NCBI GenBank assembly: GCA_008694505.1
Contig: VZDJ01000223.1
Location: 2,817,350-2,881,349 of the forward strand
Origin: Cyanoderma ruficeps
Taxonomy: Eukaryota > Chordata > Aves > Passeriformes > Timaliidae
DNA length: 64,000 bases
Direction: 5' to 3'
A program made the translations under genes and the position numbers. Positions 22,430 to 34,700 of this stretch are shown piece by piece (position 1 is the stretch's first letter; each line of letters begins with the position of its first letter). The notes under the pieces were generated by a model that ran no database searches, was not told the origin of the DNA, and was given only the letters and a program-made list of their open reading frames with translations.

Positions 22430-24880
22430 GGAAATGGAGAATTCTCTCTTCCAGCCTTCATAAGTGCAGGCTCTCGACCGCCCGGCGTGTTCAGAACGCA
22501 GCTCAGCTCATGGTAATTTTCGGTAGGGCAGAGCCAGACCCTGATGTCCGCAGTGCAGTCCCCCAGTTCTCACAGATCTGTTTGTGAAAATCCTCCTGAA
22601 ATAGCTCTAGAGGAGCCAGGGGTTTTAACTAATAAACATTTTAACTAATAACTGATACTTCACGGTAGATTGGCTTCATGGCCACCTGTGACTTTCGCTC
22701 TCGGAAGGAGCCAGATGTGCGGATCCTGGAGAGCTGGACGCAAAATACCATCAAACCTCCCTAGGCCAGTTCTTTTATGCTGTTACCCGTTGCCTTTTAA
22801 AAATGTTTATAAACATACACGTAAACAGAAATATTTATAAACATGTCTGTAAAGTTACCAGCCTTATCTTTCAGAATTCCACACCGGGGCCAGTAACCTG
22901 AGTCAAAGGTCATCTGAGGTGCAGCGGCCCTGAAAAGCTGCTCAGAAGACACCGGATAAAATCATTCAATACCCCAAGTGGGCACTGCTGTTCACCCACC
23001 TGGCTTTGCCAGGCCAATGTCCAGCAACCTGAGGTTCTACAGACACAAGAACTGAAGTTTAAAACACAAACACCCACAGCCACCTGCTCCAGGCAGAGAG
23101 GGAAGAAATTAAAACAACATAAGGAAGGAGAAGTGCCATAACAACACTTCCCATTTATATCCTCCCACCTTCTAGCAATCTGTGCTTTAAGGCTTTTCTG
23201 GGACAAAAATAACTGTATTTGATGGCCATTTCTTCACATTTTGGTTCTATTTATGCCCTTAGCTTGTAAGACACCATGACAATGCGTTCTACAGTTTCAG
23301 TGTACGCAACCTGAAAAACATTTACTTTCGTTTTCAACATATTGCCAGATAAGAACAAGGGGCACAAAACAATGAGCTAGTGGAAATGGCGAGTAACAAT
23401 TCCTGTTTATTTATACTGTTTATGGATATTGGTATCTTCTAAGTCACGTCCTTTATAAAACAAAGCTGCAGTGTAATTTTTCCTCCTTTCAAAGCGATTC
23501 TACACTTCTAATTATCCTTGCTATTTTTTTCTTTTTTGACAAGAAATTCACAGCATTTAAGATCTGGACCCCATACAGATCTACATAATGAAAGTATAAA
23601 GATGTTTTTGATATGTTCTGTATTATTTTCTAGCGATTTTTTAAAATTGTTGCTAAGAAAAGAGCAAGGTTTGCAAAGACTAGAGGTCTGCATGATATTG
23701 TCCTCAAAAGTAACATCTAAATCAGGCTTATTTTGTTTGTGAATAGCCACAACTGTTCGACCCTCAGCAATTTGGAATTCCACTGCTCAACAATTTTTTG
23801 TTGCAATTAATTTTTTCTTTCAATAGCACTCCAACCTGACTGGTTTTAATACTATCCCAGCAAATTTCTAATAGAGGAATATCTCCAGTTTTCTTCAGTG
23901 TAGACTTATTTATTTAATATAGCTTGTGAAAGATTTTTATCCGCAAACACCCCTTTTAACACTCTCCACCTTCTCACCCTACAGACTTCCTGTTCCTGAT
24001 GAGTCTGAAAACGATTTTTACAAAGATTGAAAAAATAACAAATTATCTTTTCTTGTTCCATTGCATTTATCTTTAACACAGCTTAATTTGATTTTGTTTG
24101 TGTGTAACTTCATGGCTCCTGTTACTGTGCTGTTTAATCTTTCTAAGGTTTTAAAGAATTGAATAGACTAAACAAAAACCCAGTCCCTGCCTTGCCTACA
24201 CGCAGTTAAGTCTGCAAGGAACTCCTTTCAATTTCCTTTGTAAAAAAAACTTCCTCATTTTTCTGTTCTACCCTCCTAAGTTAAACATCATTGATTTTTC
24301 CGTGTTCTCTTGATTAGAGCCAATATGCGGAAACAATCAACACAGCTTTGCAGAGCTGCGTATGTAGCAAACTGAAATCTGTATTTTATGTTATTTTTAG
24401 TTTCGTTTTGATAGGACTGATCTGTGTTTGCTTACACACAACAAAAGCTTTTTTATGTTCCTGAGGTGGTGCGTGCACTTGGATTTGGATCGACAAATGA
24501 CACCCGTGGGCTGCTGGAGCTAACACCACTCAGGTTTAATTGCTGCCACTCATTGTTCTTACAGTCAAAATTGGGACCTCAGCTGCTTTTTGTCATGCTT
24601 GAGGAGTTTCGCCATAAAGGGCACTATTTTTTCTTTCAACATGGAAAACCCAGAATTCCTGAAGAGCATGGTACACTGTTGCTCAGAAAGGAAAATAATA
24701 GACTTTCACCATCCAACTTGTCCAAAAAACTGTATGCTAGCAGCTAATACAGTAAGTTTCATTTCGAAATCTTATTTTTAATCAAGGTTTTAGCTCTCCT
24801 TTCATATAGGAATGCCTTCGGGTTACCCTGTCAAACCTGTATCATGGCAGTTAACGCCAACACCCGGTGATGGACATATC
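22430..24880. other. Intergenic between divergent DDX5 and CEP95
   Basis: AT-rich sequence with no supported gene. A 28-codon open frame (22677-22763) and a 107-codon frame (24424-24747) have no recognisable similarity or splice context. No transposon was recognised. The stretch separates two CpG islands that each serve one gene. Confidence 0.5.
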
Positions 24881-24889
24881 GGCCGGGAA

Positions 24890-25700
24890 ACGACCTAGGC
24901 CAGCCTACAAGGTCAAGTGCTCGAACTTTCCCCCGCCCCAGGCCGGCCCTTTCCCCACCTATTTCACCAAGAAGACGCCAACTACCGTCTCCCGTTCAGG
25001 TGACGAAGGCGGAACCTCACGGACAAACCCCCTTCCCCCGGCCGCCATTTTACACCGCCGGCCGCGCTCGGCGGCCGGAGCGTCCCGGGGGCAGCCCGTG
25101 CTGCCAGGAGGCCTCGGCCGGCGGGGCCCGGGGGCCGGTGGCGGCTCCGGCCGGGCGGAACCGGGAGGGCTCGGGCGGGGAACGGCGGGGCCGCACCGGG
25201 GGCGCCATTCACGTGACCGGGGAGCGGCGGGGGATGGCACGTGACCGGCGCTGCGGCCTGGCTCTGGGGCACGAGCTCCTTCTCTGCTCCCCGTTCCCGC
25301 TCCCAGTCCAAACGCGGGCCCGTTCCCAATCCCGTTACAGAGGCGAGCAGCCCCGCCCCGCTCCCGTAACACCGGCCCTGACCGAGAGCCCCGGACACCC
25401 CTGGCTCGGGCGGCCCCGCCCCTTCCTGCGGCGCCTGCCCAATGGGCGCGCAGGCCGCGGTTTAAATGGCGGGGGCGGGCCCGGGCCGTTGGTGCCGCCA
25501 TGGGCAGCGCTGAGGGCACAGGTAGGGTCGGGCCCCGCCGGGCTCCGACCGCGGCTCGCTGGGGCCCGGCCCGCGGGGTCCTGCGGTGGGGCGGCTCCCG
25601 CTCCCGGAGCAGCGGCCGGCCCGGCACCCACAGAACCGGGGAAGGCGAGCCAGACATCCTCCTTCTCCCATATCACCTCCGTGCTGCTCGCATCGCTGGC
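24890..25700 (+). promoter_or_regulatory. CEP95: CEP95 promoter CpG island
   Basis: Strongly CpG-rich block ending just past CEP95 exon 1. It contains a YY1-type GCCGCCATTTT at 25041-25051, two identical CACGTGACCGG elements at 25210-25220 and 25238-25248, and a CCAAT box at 25439-25443, about 60 bases before the start codon, followed by TTTAAAT near 25462. Long frames on both strands here are compositional. Confidence 0.65.
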
Positions 25701-28700
25701 ACCATTTTATTCAGCTCTTTAAAGCCGTCATATTCTTATGTTGCGGCTTTTTAAGCTCTTTGCGTTCGCCTCCCTCTAACCCTCTTTTGTCTTTATTCCT
25801 TCCCTGGCGACACTTTTAATAAAGCTACAGATGAACAGCAATTCAACAGCCTGAAAGGCTGGAGATGCTACTTAAACCTTTCATGCATCTGAAACGTAAA
25901 GTGATATCTGGGACTGATGTAGGAATAGAGAAATAGAAAAGTAATACTCCTGTATACTGAAGGCTGTACAAATTAGTTTCTGTTGTAGTAATTCTATACT
26001 TTTTCCCTTCCAAAGGTGACTTATGCCTTCTCCAGTAAATTAAAGTTCTTAATACTTGTTAAAATGCATGTCCTTCAAGGCACTTTGAACTCAGAACTCT
26101 AAGTTTGGGGAAAATCAGAATATTAATGCACAGCTCTTTGTGCTCAACAGAGTACTTGGTGGGACCACCTCTGTATTCTTCTAATCCTTAAATAATTAAT
26201 TAAAATAGAACTTACTTTTCATGAGCAGCATTTACATTAGCAGTGATGTCATTGCCTAAGACTATTAGAGAGCCTGGGTTTGTTTGACAAGCTCGTGTTT
26301 TCCAAAAAAGTACCTGTCATTTCTGATCATTGATAAATGGTGTATCAAAGCTTGGTTTGTTAAGGTCTTGAAGGTTTGGAGTTCCTGGCTATGAGACCAG
26401 ATGCCAATTTGTGTTTCATTACATGGAAGAAAAAAAAACCAAACCCACAATTAACCTGCCCAGCTTGTGGTACTTCAGTGCCTTTCACCTCCCAAGTCCA
26501 GTTGGGCTATGATTGCACTTGAACAATGTTTAATATTTTGGAGGGATGGGACAGCCTCCTGGGTTTGACCACCTCTGGTGGAGTCAAAGACACAGAGGTT
26601 CCCTTTCACTGTAAATAACCATGCCTTTATGTCTTTCAGTTCTGACATGAATGTTTTTCTTCTAAATAGATTGGGTTGATGTTGCCAATAATCTTTTAAG
26701 GACCTGTCACATAAACCAGCACATAAAGCATCTCTCAGAATGTGGTGCTGATGTGTTTATTCGTCTTTATGAGTCAATCTTAGGAGAAGAAGTACCAGGT
26801 AGGAATGATAATTGCTAAATCTGGTTTTTATTTTTGTCTCTGTATATTTCATTGCTAAATAAAATTACCACTTGTAAAAGTTAATACACATGTAGGGATT
26901 TAAAGTATTTGTGTCCTTCCGAAGACAAAATAGAAGATTGTCATTCTTTAAGAAGATTTAAGTAATATTAGCCAATTTTATTTTAACTTTGGGCTGGTAA
27001 GAATAGCAGCTATGGGGATAGCCACAACAAAACTACTGTAATCTAGGCCTTGAAAGCCATCTGTGGTACTGAACAGATATTCACTTGTAAGCAGAAGTTA
27101 AAGTAGTTTCATTAAGGTACTTGCAACAAGCTATCCACTAAAATCTGTTATTTCTTTTAAATAGATCTCATTGCTACTCCCAGAAGTCAAGAGGATGATG
27201 CACATAATGTACAAGCAATAATTGATTCCCTGGCATTGGATTATTTGCAGGTCAGCTTGTCTCACATCACAGGTAAGTGCTTGGTTTAATGAGGCAAACT
27301 GCTGAATATCTGTGGGGTTTAATTTGAGCATTTTAAGAACCAGGTGTGACACAGCTTGCTTTCATACCTGCATGGAATATCTTCTTATGGTGGTGGATGT
27401 CATCAGAACACTGACCCATTGCCTTGGACATCAGGTTATAAATTGAAACAGCAAGCAGAGAATAAATAAGAGAAATGAATGTTAAAGTTAACATTCATTT
27501 GGCTGCCACAGTGTCCCCTGAAATCTGTTGCTGCCTCAGGCTTAGACACTGGGTTTTAAGACATGACCCTGGAGTTTCAAACATGTCATTTTTAAAAGTT
27601 GGTGAGTAAAGAGTTGAGCTGTGTTATTTATTATCTGTACAGTGATGATGGCTTTCCCTGAGTATTCCTGTGTGTGGTCTCACACAGCATAACCTGCAAA
27701 GAATGAAAACTGCCTGATAATAACTGTCTCTGACTTGGTGCCTGTACACACTGGCTGGTGTTTGCAGTCCTGCTGCCACTCCATAGACTGCTTCATGTTA
27801 TAGTTTTATGGATTAGAAAAATACTAAATACCAATTGTCCCTGAAAATATCCCAGAGTATTTATTTTGTGAGTGTGGAAGCAGTTACTGAACTGATAAAC
27901 TTTCACTTATTAGAATTGAAAAGATGTAAATTGAGAACACTTAAAATATACTTTAAGCTCACCTATGTAGCCATAAATAAGTGACGACGTGTCTTCTGAG
28001 CTGACACTTTTACAAGAACTTCCAAGCACTCTTCTGCAGAAAATGCCTGTTTTTGAGAGTTTTTCTTCTGTGGAGTACTAATTATTAATATGTCATTACC
28101 TTCTCTTAAGGTGAGAACATTGTGAAAGGAGACAGGGAATCTATCAAAAACCTCCTCGAAATATTTGATGGTTTGTTAGAGTATCTTAGAGAAGTCAGCG
28201 AAGCATCTTCCCAGACTGGAGGTGAGATGTAAACCCAAAGTGTTTCCAATGTAGCAAAGATTTATTTGGGGCTTTTTTGTTACTTATAACCTTGACAATG
28301 GAGAGAAGAGAAAGACAAAACTGACCCTGGGGGAGGAAATTTCAGCAGTGAAGCTGAATATTTGCATTCCTTATTTTCGTAAACAATAATAAAATAGATG
28401 ATTTCCCCCCAAACTTACGTAATATCTTTCTGCTGCATTCTTGTGGTAGAAACCTACTCTAGAGAATTCCTCCTTTGTTAGTTGCTTTTCAACCTGTAAG
28501 TCAAGTGATTTAGGATTAGGATAAAACACTACAATGTTGATATTACACGTAAGCTGTTTTGGTGATATTGGAAGTAATACCTTTTAGTTTATAGGTAGAA
28601 GTAGTTTTCCTGAAAACAATTACCTCTTGGTTATTAACAGCTGAGACAAATGTGCTGTCCAGTGATGAAATTCAAACTGCATCTCAAGAGCAGCTGGAAA

Positions 28701-31700
28701 GCACTGCTGAGGAACTTTCACAACATACACTACTCTCATCAGCTGAAAGGTAAGAACAATTCTGAATATTGGCTTTCACACAGCGATTGACTGTCTTTGT
28801 GTATCTGTAGAGAAATTAGTGGGTTTTTTGTCATGTAGACACCTACTGATTACATATGCCAACAGAAATGTGAGGTGACTCCTCTGGCTGGGCTAAAATT
28901 ACATCTGGGACTTCTTTTGCCCTTGAAGAGTTGCTGATCTTGTTTCCCTTAAGTGTACTTTTTACGTGGAGTGAAACAACTTGAGCACTTTGAGTTTTAA
29001 AGACTGTATTTTGAGGGTTGGTTTGTTGGCTGGGTTCAGCTGGTGGTTGTGAGTCCCGCTCTGGTTTCTCCGTGGCAGCGGCGCCGTGTCCTGCACGGCT
29101 CCTCGGCAGCTCCATCTCCTGGGCCGAACGGGCAGAGCCTGACAGAGGAAATATTTAATGGCTTTGTGTTCCCCTTAGGTCCCAGCCAGAGTATTTTATT
29201 CTAACTTGTGATACCGATGACTCAGAATCTACCAGTGAATTAATTAAACTTGGAGATACTGCTTATTCATTTTACAAGAGAGAGGAAGGTGAGTTTGGGT
29301 GAGAAAATATTTTAAGACTCTTCTGTATTAAGACTTCTAGATGTTTTGTTTTGTTTCCTTTTAAAAAGTTACTTTTCTTTCACATAAATACTGTTATAAA
29401 TCTTCATTAAAAAATTCCCAGACAACCCACAATAAGCAAATACATCTTGCTGAAGTTAAAATTTCTGGAAGTAAATATTCCAGGCATTATTTTTCATGAC
29501 TCCTGCACTACCTTACTTGGATAAAGGTTTGTTGTTTGAGTTCTGATTCAGTTCTGTAAATGCATTTTATCTTGTTCAAGTGAATAGCAGAATTCTGAAG
29601 ACTTTGTTTCATTTGTTGCAATGTATGATATAGTATTTAAGACTGTAAAAAGATTAGTAAGTTCATTCTTAAAGAAGAATTGTTAGGGATATGTGCCCCT
29701 TCAAAACTTCATAGATGGCTCTGAAATTAATAATGTGCAGATGACTTAAGTGGAGCTCATTTCCTATTTTTCTATCAAAATATTCCAATTCTTCCTATTC
29801 TTATTGATGATTCATCTCCTCAAGTAAAGGCATAAAGAAATATTATGAATTATGAACATTTCATTGACTGGAATTACAAATAAGAATTTAACAGACCTAT
29901 TTTGAACTTTGTACAGCTTCCTGACACCAAGCAATTAGCAGACATTAAAACTCCATCTCAACAGTTCATAGCAAGATGCTTTATAGATCTTGATTTAATC
30001 TTTTTAAACATCCACTTCTAGAATTTCAAATGTCTGTCCTTGTCTGTCTAGCAGAAAAGGACACAGGGGCAGAAGAATCTGAAAGCCCAGAGGCTCTTGC
30101 AGCATTGCCCAGACAGTTCTCAGAAAGTGAAAGGGGGATTGTAAAGGAAAGGGAAGATGGTGAGTATTGATTCTTCTGAAAGTTCATCCACTTGATTTCT
30201 GTTTAGGGGTGTAGGGAACTAGGGTAGTGTGGAGGAGAGCTTTAGTCATGAATGGAAACACTTTAGTCATGTTTTTAAATAAATTATTTTCAGAAATGTG
30301 ATATTTTAGTCTCTCAGAGTAGGCAAACTTTCATGATCTGGGCTATTTCTGCTTAGCTAGGATTTGGCTTCAGCTAGGGTGTTTTTAATTGTGGTTTGTA
30401 TTCTTCTCTTTTGTGGTTCAAAACACTAAAAAGTCCTTGTGGAAGAGCCTCACATCCCAAATCATGTTCTCAAGGCTGAAAAATGTTACAGCGCTGTCCT
30501 GTGCAATCCAACAAAGGGGGCAGCTCACATTGGCTTTCAAGACACTTCCCTTTCTTATGTACACACAATGCACAAAACATATTCTGCTTTCCCAGATAAC
30601 GCTTCAAGTTCTTTTTATTTGCCTCTTCAGGAGGGATGGAGTCTGTTCATGCTGCTGAACCTCACAAAGGGAGTCTGAGTGCCACAAAACTGGGGGAGCC
30701 AATCCAGCAGGCAATTCCTCTGCTGCCCCCATTCCAGCCCTCGGATCCGGGATGGAGAGATTACCACAGCTCAGACAGGCAGGCAGCAGCTCTGGCTTGC
30801 AGTCAAGCAATGAACATTCCTACTGTAAGGAAAAGCCTACCCTTTGATTATTTCATTTTCTTTTAGTAACCAATACTGTTTTCATTTGAAAACCTCCTCG
30901 TTTACTTGCAGAATGGGAGTAGCTGGTTCCTGAAGAACACATTTGAATGCGTTCATTTATCTCAGTTCTAGGAATTTTGGATTGTGGATTCATTCTTCAC
31001 TAAATGTCCAGAGAGGAGTTTAGTTTGAGGGGTGTGTTTGTTTTATGCATGTATACATACACATCTCCACAGTAAATGCAACTGCAGTTTACAGTAAACA
31101 GAATTATTATGATTTCTTACCTATCTATAAAATCAGCATTGATTTCCATTTGTAGACAGACCTAATGTATGACCTTCTTGTCAGCATTCTCCTGTGAATT
31201 TATAGAACACATCTTGCTTTTTATTTCAGATTGAAAAGTCACTTACCCAAAAATTTGATGATGTTTCTGATGGTCTTCCTCCATCAAGAAGGATCCCTGG
31301 TGAGAGAAAATTTTGCATGCTCTAGGGTAACTCTTACATGTTATAATATTGCATTTATTTTTACTGGCACCACAAGAAACATTGTTTTGAATCTACTAGT
31401 GCATTCTTTTAAATTCAGCCACAAGTTCATATTTCTATCTCTGCTTTGCAGAGAAAAAAAAATAGGTTGCTTTTAATCTATTCCCTGCACTGGAAAAAGC
31501 GTAATCCATGTCCCCAATTCAACTCCTTTCTTAGTTAATCCTGTTAAGATGGGCCTATACCACAGAAATCTCTTCCAGCAGATAAGTCCCATGGCTGAGC
31601 TTATTCTGAGCAGAGAACCGTGGACCAAACAAGCCAGTTTCAATTCTAAGAAAAAGCCATTAACTGCTATTGAAGAAAAGGTTTAGAAGCTATTTTTTTC

Positions 31701-34700
31701 AGTACTCATTTTCTCTGTTGCCTTGGAAACACTGCTTACCTTTTTTAGTTTCCATAGCATTCCCATGACAGTGAACATTGAAGACTGGAGAAATTACCAA
31801 AATGAATGTCACAACTGGGTAACCACAGTTGCTTTGTCATTCAATTCTCTGAATAATTTGGACCCACAGGCCCTGGCTCACATCTTTTTTTCCCTTGTTG
31901 CCCATATTAGTAGGCACAGTGCCATTAACTCACACTTACTTGTCATCTGCTTCTGCAGTGGGAGAAATGCTGGGAGATGATGCTGAGGACAATGTGACAA
32001 AGGTATATGTTGCATCTTTATTTCTGGAATTTCAATCAATATGTTTTGATTTCTCCTTAATTTGTCTGTTATCTTGTGGCACATCTGGGCTTATTTCAAA
32101 CCTGCTTTGGACTTTCTTTCCCCAATATACCATCAGTGATGCAGAGTTGTTAGACTGTGATAATGTGCAGTCTGTGAGTCATGTCAGTTCTTAGTTCCTC
32201 CTGGAGCTGTTTGCTCCCAAAAGTACAGAGCCAGCACCCACAGAGTTCTGTTTATCACAACCAACCAGTTACTGGTTATCTTGCTTTTTAATCAAAAATA
32301 TACAAAGCACAGGAGTACAGTCATGTCCTTTCTGTGAAGTGTATCAGCATTCTAAATTGGTGATAATTTGGGGGGTTTTGGCCAGTTAAACTTAGATTTA
32401 TTACTTTTTAAAGATCCATTAACTACTTATTATATTTTTTCCTTCTATTTTCTTGCATTGTCCTTTGCTTTTCAAAAACTGAATAATGCAAAACCCACAA
32501 ACTGATCAGGAGTTATCAATCTGTGCCCATACAAAAGTGTTTGTAAAGGAAGTTTCTTTCTCTGGAAACACAATTTTGCCTTCTGCAACCACAAGAGGTA
32601 CTCACAGACTTTGCTTGTTCCAATAGTTTAAACAGCTTTTACTTCTACATTATCTCTGAAACTCATTTTCCATTGGTGCCTTTCCCAGTATGTCCATGCC
32701 AAGCCCAAGTTACTCCAGTTTGAACAGAGAAGTTACCAGGCAGAACTAAACCAGTGCAGCTAAATGGCACAAGGACAAGTCTGTTCTCTTCTGGCTTGCT
32801 GTGAACTGCAGCTCAGTCTGTACTGAGGGAAATTCAGCTTATTTCCACTACCTGGCATCAGTCCCAGGCTGATGAGGTGGAATGTGGAGATAACTCATTA
32901 CCTTAACTAAGACCCTGCTCTGGTGCAGTGATTTAGATGTGAACTGATCTTCCATATTTTTGGCTAGTCCATTTCTTTAAACATTCATTCTCTAAAGCAC
33001 ACTATCTGCAGTCAGGAGCCTGGAAATATATACTCACAGGGTTTGAGCATCTCTACTCACACGATCTATAAAACCTTCATTTACTCATTTTCCTAGGTGC
33101 CTCTGGTATGTGAGTCTTCTATATCTGCCTCCTCTTTTGAGGAAAAGTTCCCACTACGTGCTGAACAAGTAACACAAACCTCAAGACCTGAATCTCAGCA
33201 GCAGCCTAGAACAACAAGGCAAGTTCAGATTTTTGGTATTGAACAACACTGGCCATGTTTGATTTCCATGGCCAGCCAGCCCCTACCTCCCTTTTTAAAT
33301 AAGATCTTCCTTTCCTTGGCTGCATGACAGTGAAAGATTAATTCTAACAGAAAGATTTCCTGTTTCTCCTGACATATACTCATTTTGTTAAATATGATTA
33401 TAGGCATTTACATTCTGCTTTATGTAATCCTATAAAAATGTGTTTAGGCAAAAAGTGAACTGGAATTGTGTGAGATAATGCTCATCATCAAGTTTTTAGA
33501 ACAGAAATTAAATCTGTCTTTTCTGCTTTAGCAAATATGAAAGTTCCACCACAGATTCAGTTGAAGATTCCCACAGAACAACAAAGGAGAAGATGCCTGA
33601 GCAAGACTTCCATGAAGTATCAGAAAATCTGTCTCGCAGGCTAAATGAACTAGATTTAGTAAGTGCAATCTCTTCTTTGTTGAGCTGAGCAATGCAGCTT
33701 TAGCAATGACAGTGGAGAGAACAAGAATATCAGTGCAATATGATGAAAAGGAAATCTGCAACTAACACCTGGCTCTAGTTCATACAAACTTTAGAACTGT
33801 CTATTGAACCCAACCCCCACAAAAAAAAAAAAATCTATCCCTTAGATGGTGAAGAGAGCTTTGGGTGAGCACAGCAGAGAAGAGGAGCTGAGAGATGAGG
33901 ACAGCCTGTCCCAGCACAGTGACAGCGTCATGGACTATGGCCGAAGGACAGCTCGGAGAGGTAACAGTCCTTGTGCCAGCATTGGGATGGAAACAAATGT
34001 AAAAGAAACCTTTTCATGCAAAGCTGCTACACTAAATTACAGTTAGTTACTAAGTTTTGTATTGCTAGCTCACTTCTATTTTGTCTTTGATCCAAACCTG
34101 AGCTACAGTAACCAAATTTCTGTTTAACACTTAAACTGTGGTAAAACTTCACCAAAAAAGGCGGCAAACACAGCTGCAGTAAAAAATGTATAGAAAGTAG
34201 GGGGAGGGACAGAATACAGGCTCACAGGATTGTGGTTCTGAAATGAGAGCCTAGTCACAATCCACTTCACTGTATTGTCTCAAATTAAATACTCAATGAG
34301 TGATCTTTCCCCACAGACACATCACGTCCAAGGTACCCAGGCAGGCCACGATCCCTCTCTCCAGCCTCACCCTCATCCCAGCACCAGGGACATAAACTGC
34401 ATGGCAGTGTAACAGGCCAAATAAAGACAATATACAGCCACCTGCAGGAAGAGAAGGATGAAAGAAGAAGAAAAACAGAGGTAGTTTTTAGATTGGTCCT
34501 TGTGGTAATTCCTACCAACAGTTATACTAAAACCACAAAGACAGAACATCTTTACATAATGGGGGCATCTGGTCTCCTTTCATTATCATATGCTGTTTTA
34601 TCTGTAGTTTGCTGAGGAAGAAACTTAACCCCCAAATTTTACAAAAAAGAGTTTAAAGTGGAAGAAGCTACTTTGACCCATGCAGCAAACAGGTTAACAA

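Noticed and set aside
24424..24747. 107-codon frame upstream of CEP95
   Set aside because: No similarity recognised, no splice signals in consistent phase, and AT-rich flanks.
30608..30630. A 23-base intron joining the open stretch at 30434 to CEP95 exon 8
   Set aside because: Phases would fit, but an intron of 23 bases is below the minimum for vertebrate splicing.
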